From: Aidingimonas lacisalsi
GTDB lineage: Bacteria; Pseudomonadota; Gammaproteobacteria; Pseudomonadales; Halomonadaceae
NCBI RefSeq assembly: GCF_008079445.1
Contig: NZ_VRYH01000002.1
Span: 372,001 to 436,000 of the forward strand
Direction of reading: 5' to 3'
DNA length: 64,000 nucleotides
Of the stretch, positions 35,169-43,958 are shown piece after piece. Position 1 is the stretch's first letter; each line of letters begins with the position of its first letter. Below the pieces are notes generated by a model. That model saw only the letters and a program-made list of their open reading frames with translations, was not told the origin of the DNA and did not search any database. A program made the translations under genes and the position numbers.

Positions 35169-35510
35169 CTCGGCATCCCTCCTGATATTGACCTGTTTAC
35201 CAGCCTAGCAGTCGCAGAGCATTGTCGGTATGGGGGCCGAGGGCCGGCTCTTGTTCTTCGCTGAGCGGGTAGCTCGTTTGGCGGGTTGGACACCATATTC
35301 AATGTTACGCAAATTAACGCTCCCTAAACGTTGATTAGGGACTAGGCTTGAGGGTACATGAAAAGTGAATGGGTAAAGGACGCTTCCTGCTGAATTCACT
35401 AAAGTAGTGGATGACGAATGTCATAAATTGCAATACTAGTGGGTTGTGATCCAGCCATGACAATAAGAGGGCTGGAGTCAGGGACAAACAACATCAAAGA
35501 GGTGTCTTCA
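35169..35510. other. Intergenic region before the TAXI TRAP operon
   Basis: About 340 bases between the macrodomain gene and the TAXI binding protein. It contains the CoA-transferase-like tail at 35197-35290 and then an AT-richer stretch (35290-35450) that probably holds the promoter of the TAXI operon. No clear -35/-10 pair was picked. Confidence 0.45.
35197..35290 (-). pseudogene. Possible C-terminal tail of a CaiB/BaiF CoA-transferase
   Basis: The minus-strand frame ending in TAA at 35199-35197 reads RQTSYPLSEEQEPALGPHTD followed by NALRLLGW. Its PALGxHTDxxLRxLG ending is the usual last segment of CaiB/BaiF family CoA-transferases. No more of the protein is present upstream and there is no start codon in a plausible place. 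It looks like the stranded 3' end of a deleted gene. The match is short, so confidence is moderate. Confidence 0.45.
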
Positions 35511-36503
35511 ATGAAACGCCACGTCTTCACCGCAACTGCCTTGACGAGCGCCATCATCGGTGCCGCGTCTTTTGCGTCTCCAGCGATGGCAGAGGAAGAA
35601 GAGCAATACATCACCATTGGCACCGGAGGGCAGACCGGGGTGTATTATGTGGTTGGCCAGTCGGTCTGTCGTCTGGTCAATCGCGGCAACGATGAACACA
35701 ATATTCGCTGCAATGCTCCATCCACCGGCGGGTCCGTCGCGAATATCAATGGCATCAAGTCAGGTGAACTGGAACTGGGGGTGGCTCAGTCCGATGTCCA
35801 GTATCAGGCATACAACGGCGAAGGCCAGTTCGAGGATGATGGGGCCTATGAAGACCTGCGTGCGATCTTCAAGATTCATGGCGAACCGTTAACGGTACTG
35901 GCCCGCGCCGACTCTGGCATCGAAACGCTCGAAGATCTCGCTGACAAGCGAGTCAATATCGGTAACCCGGGGTCCGGGCAACGCAATACCATGGAAGTCG
36001 TCATGGATGCCATGGGATGGACCACCGATACGTTCGCCCGTGCTGAGCAGTTGGAAGCCGCTGAGCAAGCTGCGGCACTGGCAGACAACAACATTGATGC
36101 CATGGTGTATGTCGTCGGTCATCCAAACGGCTCCATTCAGGAAGCGACCACGACCGTCGATTCGCGTCTGATTCCGTTGGACAATGAAGAGATTCAGGGA
36201 TTGATCGATGAGTACCCCTACTACTCTCAGTCGGTCATTCCTGGTGGGCTTTACGAGGGTAATCCCGAAGACGTGACTACCTTCGGTGTCGCAGCGACAT
36301 TGGTGACTCGCGCGGATGTCGATGACGATGTCGTCTACGAAACCGTGAAGACCGTGTTCGATAACTTCGATCGCTTCAAGCAATTGCATCCTGCCTTCGA
36401 AAATCTCGATGAGCAGGAGATGATCTCGCAAGGCCTGTCAGCACCGCTCCACGAGGGCGCCAAGCGTTATTACGAGGAACGTGGCTGGTTGGACGACGAG
36501 TGA
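35511..36503 (+). CDS. TRAP transporter substrate-binding protein, TAXI family
   Basis: A 330-residue periplasmic protein. The signal peptide ends near SPAMAEEEE, then comes the TAXI signature YITIGTGGQTGVYYVVGQSV (partly quoted) and RCNAPSTGGSVANINGI. TAXI proteins feed fused TRAP permeases; characterised ligands include glutamate and other dicarboxylates. The start at 35511 is fixed by GAGGTG seven bases upstream. It is the first gene of an operon with the fused permease and a universal stress protein. Confidence 0.92.
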   Translation: MKRHVFTATALTSAIIGAASFASPAMAEEEEQYITIGTGGQTGVYYVVGQSVCRLVNRGNDEHNIRCNAPSTGGSVANINGIKSGELELGVAQSDVQYQAYNGEGQFEDDGAYEDLRAIFKIHGEPLTVLARADSGIETLEDLADKRVNIGNPGSGQRNTMEVVMDAMGWTTDTFARAEQLEAAEQAAALADNNIDAMVYVVGHPNGSIQEATTTVDSRLIPLDNEEIQGLIDEYPYYSQSVIPGGLYEGNPEDVTTFGVAATLVTRADVDDDVVYETVKTVFDNFDRFKQLHPAFENLDEQEMISQGLSAPLHEGAKRYYEERGWLDDE

Positions 36504-36539
36504 TCGTCGCTTAAGGAAGAGCCTCCTCTTCCGTGACAA

Positions 36540-36574
36540 GATGCGCGGTGCTCCTGTCCGGGAGGCCGCGCATC
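36540..36574 (+). terminator. Hairpin between TAXI binding protein and fused permease
   Basis: GATGCGCGG (36540-36548) pairs exactly with CCGCGCATC (36566-36574), with an inner CTCC/GGAG pairing. It lies between the binding-protein stop (36503) and the permease start (36645), the same place as in the DctPQM operon. Probably an attenuator or message-stabilising stem. Confidence 0.65.
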
Positions 36575-36644
36575 GTGGTTTCTGATGGGGGGGCATGTAC
36601 GTGGCATCACTGGTTCGACGGTGACTGGTAGACAGGATAATGCG

Positions 36645-39233
36645 ATGAGCGATGAAGCGAGAACGTCAGATAATGAACTTGAGGAGTTGGTCTCATCCTC
36701 TGATAGCGGTTCACGCAAACCGGCAGGTATGCCAGGCAAGATCCTGGTCGGAGTCGCGACGGTCTGGTCGTTGTTTCAACTCTGGATCGCCTCGCCTTTG
36801 CCGTTCATTCTTGGATTCGGTTCCGTCAACGCCACTCAGGCCCGTTCCATCCATTTGGCGTTTGCACTGTTCCTGGCGTATACCGCCTATCCTGCATTGA
36901 AACGCTCTCCCCGAGACCGCATACCGTTACAAGATTGGATATTGGCCCTGGTGGCCACGTTCTGCGGTGCTTACCTGTTTCTCTTTTATGCGCAGTTAGC
37001 CGAACGCCCTGGAGCGCCCCTGCTTCAGGACGTCATCGTCGGCATCGTGGGAATCCTGCTGCTCCTCGAAGCGACCCGTCGTGCGCTGGGGCCGCCACTG
37101 ATGATCGTGGCGTCGGTGTTCATCATTTATACGCTGGCCGGCCCTTATATGCCAGGCATTCTCGCTCATGGCGGTGTCAGCTTTTACGGTCTGATCAATC
37201 ACCAGTGGTTGACGACGCAAGGTGTCTTCGGGATTGCCTTGGGGGTCTCGACGAGTTTCGTTTTTCTGTTCGTATTGTTTGGTGCCTTGCTCGATAAGGC
37301 GGGGGCCGGAAACTATTTCATCAAGGTCGCATTTTCGCTGTTGGGTCACTATAAAGGAGGGCCCGCCAAGGCGGCTGTCGTGGCTTCCGGCATGACGGGG
37401 CTGATATCGGGATCATCGATCGCCAATACAGTGACGACCGGTACCTTCACCATACCGATGATGAAGCGAGTCGGTTTCTCGGCTGAAAAAGCCGGAGCGG
37501 TGGAGGTCGCCTCCTCGGTCAATGGTCAGATCATGCCGCCCGTCATGGGGGCAGCGGCCTTCTTGATGGTCGAATATGTCGGCATTTCCTATGTGGAAGT
37601 CATCAAGCATGCCTTCCTTCCCGCACTTATCTCCTACATTGCTCTGATCTATATCGTTCACCTAGAAGCCTTGAAGGCCGATATGAAAGGTCTGCCGTCG
37701 AACAATCCCTATAAGCCGTTCTTGCATAAAGCAATCGGTTTCCTGGGGGGATTATTGCTGCTCATGGGAGTGGCATTCGCGGTCTATTACGGGCTGGGCT
37801 GGCTAAAGCCGATTCTGGGTGACCTGACCATCTGGGTGGTTGGATTGTTGCTATTCGGGGTGTACGTCTCCCTGCTTCGGGTGGGTTCCGGCTACCCTGA
37901 GCTGGAACTGGATGATTCCACCTCCGAGGTGATCGAACTGCCGCAGACTCGACCCACCGTCATGGTGGGGCTGCACTACATACTCCCGGTCATCGTGTTG
38001 GTGTGGTGCTTGATGGTGGAACGGTTGTCGCCGGGGCTGTCAGCTTTCTGGGCCACAGTGTTCATGATTTTCATTATCGTGACCCAACGACCGATTACCG
38101 CACTCTTCCGTAAACGGAGCCGACCGGCAGAAGACATCAAGGAAGGTTTGATGGATCTCTGGAACGGCCTGGTCACCGGTGCCCGTAACATGATCGGCAT
38201 CGGTATCGCGACCGCGACGGCCGGGATTATCGTGGGGGCGGTATCGCAGACCGGCGTCGGGCTGGTACTGGCGGATGTCGTCGAGACCCTGTCGATGGGC
38301 AATCTGCTGCTGATACTGCTGTTTACCGCCATACTTAGCCTGATTCTCGGGATGGGCCTGCCGACGACGGCAAACTATATCGTGGTATCGGCACTGCTGG
38401 CACCGGTCGTCGTTCAACTGGGTGAGCAGAATGGCCTGCTGGTACCACTGATCGCGGTGCACTTGTTCGTGTTCTATTTCGGCATCATGGCGGATGTAAC
38501 GCCGCCGGTGGGGTTGGCATCGTTCGCCGCGGCGGCGGTCTCCGGTGGTGAACCATTGCGTACCGGGTTTCAGGCGTTCTATTACAGCTTGCGTACGGCC
38601 GCCTTGCCCTTCCTGTTCATTTTCAACAACGATCTCCTGTTGATCGATGTCTCCGTGTTCGAGGGGATACTGGTATTCGTCGTTGCGACGGTAGCCATGC
38701 TGATCTTTGCGGCGGCGACACAAGGGTTTCTGCTGACCAGGAACCGCTGGTATGAAAGCCTGCTGCTGTTGTTGGTTGCCTTCACACTGTTTCGGCCCGG
38801 ATTCTGGATGGATCGCATTCACGATCCCTATGAAACGATGCCAGGAAGTGAACTGGTGCAGGCGCTGGACCAGGTCGACGACGATAGCAATCTGAGAGTC
38901 AGAATCGTGGGTACCGATGACTTCGGTGCGCCGATGGAAACCTATGTACTGCTCCCCGTACCGGAAGGCGAAACGGGACAGGAGCGCCTGGACAAGCTGG
39001 GCATGCAACTGCTCCATGAGGATGACCGAGCGATCGTCGACATGGTTCAGTACGGCAGTCAGGCTCAAGATCTGGGATTTGAGTTCGACCAGGAAATCGT
39101 TGAAGTATTCGCACCGGTCGACACATGGCCCAAGGAATTGATGTGGATTCCGGCCTTTGTGGTTTTTGGTGGCATCGTGTTGTTACAGCGTCGCCGTCGC
39201 GATGCCAGTGCCGAGCCTGCGACGGCACCGTAA
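36645..39233 (+). CDS. Fused TRAP transporter permease (DctQ-DctM, TAXI type)
   Basis: An 862-residue membrane protein. The N-terminal four-helix DctQ-like part (about 30-170) is fused to a DctM-like domain (about 170-690). Blocks include SSIANTVTTGTFTIPMMKRVG, SSVNGQIMPPVMGAAAFLM, LILGMGLPTTANYIVVSALL and ADVTPPVGLASFAAAAVSGG (each shown in part). The C-terminal third contains further membrane helices and a soluble region rich in Asp/Glu before a final helix. ATG at 36645 with AGGA upstream is preferred over 36585. It partners the TAXI binding protein for sodium-driven uptake. Confidence 0.9.
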   Translation: MSDEARTSDNELEELVSSSDSGSRKPAGMPGKILVGVATVWSLFQLWIASPLPFILGFGSVNATQARSIHLAFALFLAYTAYPALKRSPRDRIPLQDWILALVATFCGAYLFLFYAQLAERPGAPLLQDVIVGIVGILLLLEATRRALGPPLMIVASVFIIYTLAGPYMPGILAHGGVSFYGLINHQWLTTQGVFGIALGVSTSFVFLFVLFGALLDKAGAGNYFIKVAFSLLGHYKGGPAKAAVVASGMTGLISGSSIANTVTTGTFTIPMMKRVGFSAEKAGAVEVASSVNGQIMPPVMGAAAFLMVEYVGISYVEVIKHAFLPALISYIALIYIVHLEALKADMKGLPSNNPYKPFLHKAIGFLGGLLLLMGVAFAVYYGLGWLKPILGDLTIWVVGLLLFGVYVSLLRVGSGYPELELDDSTSEVIELPQTRPTVMVGLHYILPVIVLVWCLMVERLSPGLSAFWATVFMIFIIVTQRPITALFRKRSRPAEDIKEGLMDLWNGLVTGARNMIGIGIATATAGIIVGAVSQTGVGLVLADVVETLSMGNLLLILLFTAILSLILGMGLPTTANYIVVSALLAPVVVQLGEQNGLLVPLIAVHLFVFYFGIMADVTPPVGLASFAAAAVSGGEPLRTGFQAFYYSLRTAALPFLFIFNNDLLLIDVSVFEGILVFVVATVAMLIFAAATQGFLLTRNRWYESLLLLLVAFTLFRPGFWMDRIHDPYETMPGSELVQALDQVDDDSNLRVRIVGTDDFGAPMETYVLLPVPEGETGQERLDKLGMQLLHEDDRAIVDMVQYGSQAQDLGFEFDQEIVEVFAPVDTWPKELMWIPAFVVFGGIVLLQRRRRDASAEPATAP

Positions 39234-39258
39234 TGGTTTCTTGATGGAGAAACTCGAC

Positions 39259-39687
39259 ATGTACAGTAAAATTCTGCTGCCGGTGGATCTGAACGAGGAT
39301 TCGTCATGGACCAAGGCGCTACCCACGGCATTGACTCTGTGTCGTACCTTTGCGGCATCTCTTCACATCGTCACCGTGATACCCGACTATCGCATGCCAA
39401 TGGTTGGCTCCTATTTTCCCGAAGATTTTGCTAAGCAAGCACGCGCAGGGGTCATCGAGGCACAACGCGTTTTCGTCGAGCAGCAGGTTCCGAAGGATAT
39501 CGACGTCAAGACGTCGATCATCGATGGCTCGCCCTGGGAAGCGATCATCAAATCATCGAAAAAGCTCGATATCGACTTGATCGTCATGGCGTCGCACACC
39601 AAGCGCAAGTTTGCGGACTATGTGTTAGGGCCCAATGCGGAACATGTCGTCCATCACGCCAAGGTATCGGTCATGATCGTGCGTTGA
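39259..39687 (+). CDS. Universal stress protein, TeaD-like
   Basis: A 142-residue UspA-fold protein. It begins MYSKILLPVDLNED, with the central IDLIVMASHTKRKF and C-terminal GPNAEHVVHHAKVSVMIVR. The nucleotide loop departs from the classical GxxG pattern of ATP-binding Usp proteins. In Halomonas elongata a Usp protein (TeaD) is encoded with the ectoine TRAP transporter and tunes its activity; the position here, 25 bases after the permease, suggests a similar role. GGAG before 39259 supports this start over the ATG at 39244. Confidence 0.86.
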   Translation: MYSKILLPVDLNEDSSWTKALPTALTLCRTFAASLHIVTVIPDYRMPMVGSYFPEDFAKQARAGVIEAQRVFVEQQVPKDIDVKTSIIDGSPWEAIIKSSKKLDIDLIVMASHTKRKFADYVLGPNAEHVVHHAKVSVMIVR

Positions 39688-39692
39688 CGCGT

Positions 39693-39710
39693 GATCCGAT
39701 ATTTCGGATC
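39693..39710 (+). terminator. Short hairpin after the TAXI operon
   Basis: GATCCGA and TCGGATC are exact complements around TATT, a few bases after the Usp stop codon. The stem is short and no T-run follows, so this is a weak terminator call. Confidence 0.4.
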
Positions 39711-39793
39711 GCTGGCAAGCCATCAGCGTTCAAGGCTATGCTGGGGTGCGAGCTATCCTGAGCCCCCTTTGCCTGCGAATAGGAATATCAAGG

Positions 39794-40597
39794 ATGACAG
39801 TAACCCGCCCTGTCGTGTCAGCGCTATATCGCTATCCCGCCAAATCGACGGCCGGTGAGTCGCTCACCGGCGTTCATGTCAGCCAAGAAGGCATCGTCGG
39901 AGATCGGCGATATATGGTTGTCAAACCCGATGGCACCTTCGTGACTGCACGTACCCATCCGCACCTGCAACGAGTGACGGTAACGTTGTGTTCAGAGGGA
40001 CTGGTGCTGAATCATCCTGAATTGCAGTCGTTGACGCTACATCATGAGGCATTCTCCCGGCAGGTCTTCCAGACTCAGGTGTGGGGTGATGTCATCGATG
40101 CCTTGACGACGACAGAGGAGGCGGATGAATGGTTGGGACAGGCTCTGGGCGAACCCGTGAAACTATTGTGGTTGGGTGAACGTTCACCGCGTTATCGCCA
40201 ATCGATTGGTCAACGCGTCAGTTTTGCCGATGGCTACCCATTGATGCTGATCGGTGACGCTTCGCTGGAAGATCTGAATTCACGCTTGGAGGCATCGCAG
40301 CGGATGTCACAGTTTCGACCCAACCTTGTCGTCAAGGGGGCGCTACCCTATGCCGAGGATGGCTGGCAGCGTCTCAGGATCGGAGACGTTGAACTGGCCG
40401 TGGCCAAGCCCTGTTCTCGTTGCGTCATGATTACCGTCGATCCGTCGACAGGGCGCTTCATGCCGAATAGAGAGCCATTGCGTACTCTGTCGACCTATCG
40501 TCGCGGCCCCGATGGCAAGATCCTGTTCGGGCAGAATCTCATCGTCATGACACCTGGATGGCTCGATGTGGGTATGCCGGTCGATGTGCTCGCCTGA
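39794..40597 (+). CDS. MOSC domain protein, YcbX-like
   Basis: A 267-residue protein. The N-terminal beta-barrel (MOSC_N, about residues 5-120) starts with VSALYRYPAKSTAGESL and GIVGDRRYMVV. The C-terminal MOSC domain contains FRPNLVVKG and the conserved cysteine region KPCSRCVMITVD. YcbX-type proteins use molybdenum cofactor to reduce N-hydroxylated bases and similar compounds. It lacks the C-terminal ferredoxin domain of E. coli YcbX. The start at 39794 is preceded by AGGA. Confidence 0.85.
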   Translation: MTVTRPVVSALYRYPAKSTAGESLTGVHVSQEGIVGDRRYMVVKPDGTFVTARTHPHLQRVTVTLCSEGLVLNHPELQSLTLHHEAFSRQVFQTQVWGDVIDALTTTEEADEWLGQALGEPVKLLWLGERSPRYRQSIGQRVSFADGYPLMLIGDASLEDLNSRLEASQRMSQFRPNLVVKGALPYAEDGWQRLRIGDVELAVAKPCSRCVMITVDPSTGRFMPNREPLRTLSTYRRGPDGKILFGQNLIVMTPGWLDVGMPVDVLA

Positions 40598-40650
40598 GTA
40601 CGTAGCCGCACACGATGGCGAGTCAACGGCATGGTGTTAGGAGAGAAGAA

Positions 40651-41133
40651 ATGGAGTACGCAAAGCGAACTCATTGCGTGAGTTGGATGATACTGGCGAT
40701 GCTGCCGGCATCGATAGGGTATGCGGAGACGGAATCGGACCCGCAGGATGCGATTTCCGTGACCCACCCGATTGAGCACCGCCTCGATCTCTGTATGGAA
40801 GAGGGGGACTGGACGACGCGTTCGATGCGTGAATGTACGCATGCGGCCTACGAAGAGTGGCAAGCGGAGGTCGAGGAGTTGAAGAATCGCCTGTCGCGTG
40901 CGCTTGGCAGCGAGGCGCGTGAGGCTCTGGATGCGTCTCAACGAGCGTGGGAGAAAAGCCGAGATGCCGAGTTCCGCTTCATCTCCGCCTATCATGAGGA
41001 GTTCCGTCAGGCCGAGTTGGGCCAAGGGACGCTGATACCGGTGGCCGAGCAATTGCGTCGCAATGCTGTGTTGCGGGACCGGGTGCAACAGTTGCAACGT
41101 TACCTGGATGGTTTGGAAGATATTCGCGAGTGA
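40651..41133 (+). CDS. Exported LprI-like (DUF1311) protein
   Basis: A 160-residue protein. The signal peptide ends near ASIGYAETE, followed by a helical domain with two cysteines (DLCMEEG; RECTHAAYEEW) and a SQRAWEKSRDAEFRF segment. This is the pattern of the lysozyme inhibitor LprI/DUF1311 family. AGGAGAG sits before the ATG at 40651. Its function is unproven; some members inhibit lysozyme in the periplasm. Confidence 0.8.
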   Translation: MEYAKRTHCVSWMILAMLPASIGYAETESDPQDAISVTHPIEHRLDLCMEEGDWTTRSMRECTHAAYEEWQAEVEELKNRLSRALGSEAREALDASQRAWEKSRDAEFRFISAYHEEFRQAELGQGTLIPVAEQLRRNAVLRDRVQQLQRYLDGLEDIRE

Positions 41134-41228
41134 GTCGAATATCGAGGGGGGAACTGACCCCTGGCCAAAGATCGCGTAATCTTGCCGTATATTGTTGTCG
41201 CGTCACTTGTTGAATTCGGGCGGTCGTC

Positions 41229-41741
41229 ATGCGTTTGGGTTTCATTCCCCGTTCCCTGTTGGGGTGTTTGCTGTTCTCTCTGATCATGCCGGCATGGTCT
41301 CATGAGCTGCCTCAACCCGATGGTGATGTGATGCTGACGGTAAGTGGCGACATCAGCAATCCGAACGTGGGGGACGAAGCACGTTTTGATCGACAGATGC
41401 TCGACGCACTGCCATCACGTGTCATCGAGACCCACACACCCTGGACGAATGGCAAGAGTCGTTATGAAGGCCCGTTAGCCACGGCAGTACTGGATGCCGC
41501 TGGTGCTCGAGGTACCTGGTTCGAGGTCAGGGCCTTGAATGATTTTGCGGCCAAGATCCCGCGTTCGGATCTGGAAGAGTACGCTGTGATTCTAGCGATG
41601 GAGCGTGATGGCGAACCAATGCCGATTCGCGAGTACGGTCCGATTTTCGTGCTGTATCCTTTTGACGATCACCCCGAGCTGCGTAACGAGACCATCCGGT
41701 TTCGTTCGGTTTGGCAGGTATCGAACATTCATGTCGAGTAA
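41229..41741 (+). CDS. Exported molybdopterin-oxidoreductase-fold protein lacking the Mo cysteine
   Basis: A 170-residue periplasmic protein. A signal peptide ([15 protein letters not shown]) is followed by a reduced sulfite-oxidase-type fold: [34 protein letters not shown] and the C-terminal [12 protein letters not shown]. The only cysteine is in the signal peptide, so it cannot bind Mo as SUOX or MsrP enzymes do and is probably a ligand-binding relic. It is immediately followed by a hybrid sensor kinase, which may read its state. Confidence 0.72.
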   Translation: MRLGFIPRSLLGCLLFSLIMPAWSHELPQPDGDVMLTVSGDISNPNVGDEARFDRQMLDALPSRVIETHTPWTNGKSRYEGPLATAVLDAAGARGTWFEVRALNDFAAKIPRSDLEEYAVILAMERDGEPMPIREYGPIFVLYPFDDHPELRNETIRFRSVWQVSNIHVE

Positions 41742-41758
41742 GATCGGGCCATATTTTC

Positions 41759-43948
41759 ATGCTGCGCTACCCACTACGATTGAAGATTGGCGTGTTCTCG
41801 TCATTACTGCTGTTTACTTCGGCCGTCGTGGTAGTGGGATTGGTGTTATGGCGTCAGGAGAGTCTGGCTGAGAGTGTGGGAGGTGACACGGCTTGGGCGG
41901 CTTACAAGCTCGATCGTGAAACCGTACAGTTGCGCAATATATTGGCCATGACGGATGCATCGGAGCCTGTGGATAACCTACAGCTGCACTTCGAGCTCCT
42001 CTATAGTCGAATCAATGTGCTAAGGCGTGGCGAAATCGGGGAACTGTTCGCGTCGATTCCCGATGCCAGGGAGTTGATGCCGCGAATCGAAGCACATCTG
42101 GAGCATCTCGATACTGAGTTCGAAGCACTGGAGCAGCTTGCCGCAGAGGATCGGCAGCGCCTCGATGCTGACCTGCAAGAACTAGGTGAGCTCACCGAAA
42201 GGCTGGTCATCGCCATCAATGCACACATTGCAGAAACGGCCACGTCCGAGCGTCGCTCGCTCAATCAACTCTATGGGTTGCTGTTGGCCTTGATCGTGGC
42301 CATGAGTCTGGCAGCCATGCTGGTGGTCATCTTCCTGGTCCGTGAAGTACGGGATAATGCTCGTGCCCGACGCGATCTCGAGCGCTTGAGTGGTGAACTC
42401 GAGGCGACGGCACAACGTGCTGAATCGGCAAGTCAGGCCAAGTCGGAGTTCCTCGCGACGGTCAGCCACGAAATTCGCACGCCATTGAATGGTGTCATCG
42501 GCATGAGTGATCTGTTGCTCGAACAGCCTCTGGATCAAGCATCGCGACATTATGCCCATACCATTCACGATAGTGCCGGGCAATTGCTTAGCTTGATCGA
42601 TGACATACTCGACTTTTCCAAGATCGAGGCAGGACGTCTTGAAATCGAGCGTGTGCCGTTTTCGTTGCGCCAGGTGCTGGAAGGTGTCGTTGGACTGTTC
42701 GAACCGCGTGCTTCCGGCAAACAACTGGCATTGTATACGCGTATAGCCGAGGATCTTCCGGATCGGGTGCTTGGTGACCCGGGGCGACTTCGCCAAGTGT
42801 TATTGAACCTGCTCTCGAATGCCATCAAGTTCACCGAGCAGGGTGAGATCGTATTATGCGCTTCCCGCCGTCCGCGTGAACGGTTGTGCATTGAACTCCT
42901 CGATACGGGGTGCGGGATCGCTGACGGTATGCGTGACATCCTGTTCGAACCGTTTCGACAGGGAGACGCATCGACAGCGCGACACTTTGGTGGCTCCGGA
43001 CTCGGGCTGGCGATCTGCAAGCGCCTGGTCGAAGCCATGGGTGGAGAGATCGGCGCCGACAACCGATTAGAACGGGGCAGCCGTTTCTGGATCGTTCTGC
43101 CCTTGTCGACGGCCGATGTCGAAGAGGCTCTCCCGACGGCAGAACCACCCAAGTTGTCGTTTCAGGGCGAAGCGACGCTCCTGTTGGTCGAAGACAACCA
43201 GGTCAATCAGCAAGTGGCGGTGGCCATGCTCGAGCGGTTGGGATGTCATGTCGAGGTCGCTGCCGATGGCTTGGCAGCGCTCGACATGATCGAGACGACG
43301 CGTTATGCGCTGGTTTTCATGGATATTCAGATGCCAGGCATGGATGGAATCGAGGTGACCCGGCGCTTGCGCGCCAGAGGTGGGTGGTTTGCACAATTGC
43401 CGATCGTGGCGATGACGGCGGGAGCGACTGTCGGAGAGCGCGCTCGCTGCTTGGCTGCGGGGATGGCGGATTATCTGACCAAACCGCTATTCCATGATGC
43501 CCTGGCCAGCGTGTTGGCTCGACATCTGAGCGAGGGTGATGCGTCGGCGCTACCTAGCGGTGACGAAAGGCCTTATCAAGGTGTCGATGCCGCGCAAGAA
43601 CCCGATGCAGAGATACTGAGCGAGCTCTGTTCGTCCATGGGGATCGATGGTATTGCCTCGTTGACGACCCTGTTTGCCGATCAGCTCAAGACACGACGCC
43701 AGGAACTGGAAGCCGATGTCGAAGCAGGCCGTTATGTCTCGGCTTCGCGATTGGCCCATCTGCTGAAAGGGGAGGCGGCAAGCCTGGGGTTGATGACGCT
43801 GGCGGAATACGCTCATACATTGGAATCAGCGGCTCGTACCGATAATCCTGATAGTGTGCGGCGAGCCTGGCAGGATTTCGAAGGCCACTGCCCATTGGCA
43901 TTGGAAGCGCTCGATCAATGGCTACGTGAGCATCAGGCACAGGCCTGA
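41759..43948 (+). CDS. Hybrid sensor histidine kinase with receiver and Hpt domains
   Basis: About 729 residues. A membrane helix (residues 8-30), a periplasmic helical sensor of roughly 140 residues and a second helix (173-195) come first. Then HisKA with the phospho-acceptor in [11 protein letters not shown] (about His237), the ATPase domain ([31 protein letters not shown]), a receiver ([10 protein letters not shown], about Asp522) and an Hpt domain ([11 protein letters not shown], about His667). This is the full phosphorelay of the BarA/ArcB type. The start at 41759 is the Met just before the first helix; its ribosome site is weak. The gene upstream encodes a periplasmic protein and is probably part of the same sensor. 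The cognate regulator is not seen. Confidence 0.87.
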   Translation: MLRYPLRLKIGVFSSLLLFTSAVVVVGLVLWRQESLAESVGGDTAWAAYKLDRETVQLRNILAMTDASEPVDNLQLHFELLYSRINVLRRGEIGELFASIPDARELMPRIEAHLEHLDTEFEALEQLAAEDRQRLDADLQELGELTERLVIAINAHIAETATSERRSLNQLYGLLLALIVAMSLAAMLVVIFLVREVRDNARARRDLERLSGELEATAQRAESASQAKSEFLATVSHEIRTPLNGVIGMSDLLLEQPLDQASRHYAHTIHDSAGQLLSLIDDILDFSKIEAGRLEIERVPFSLRQVLEGVVGLFEPRASGKQLALYTRIAEDLPDRVLGDPGRLRQVLLNLLSNAIKFTEQGEIVLCASRRPRERLCIELLDTGCGIADGMRDILFEPFRQGDASTARHFGGSGLGLAICKRLVEAMGGEIGADNRLERGSRFWIVLPLSTADVEEALPTAEPPKLSFQGEATLLLVEDNQVNQQVAVAMLERLGCHVEVAADGLAALDMIETTRYALVFMDIQMPGMDGIEVTRRLRARGGWFAQLPIVAMTAGATVGERARCLAAGMADYLTKPLFHDALASVLARHLSEGDASALPSGDERPYQGVDAAQEPDAEILSELCSSMGIDGIASLTTLFADQLKTRRQELEADVEAGRYVSASRLAHLLKGEAASLGLMTLAEYAHTLESAARTDNPDSVRRAWQDFEGHCPLALEALDQWLREHQAQA

Positions 43949-43958
43949 TGAGACAGCA

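Noticed and set aside
38040-39068. Long minus-strand open frame (342 codons) opposite the fused TRAP permease
   Set aside because: Composition is dominated by Gln, His and Arg, with no recognisable domain; it mirrors the codon bias of the real permease on the other strand.
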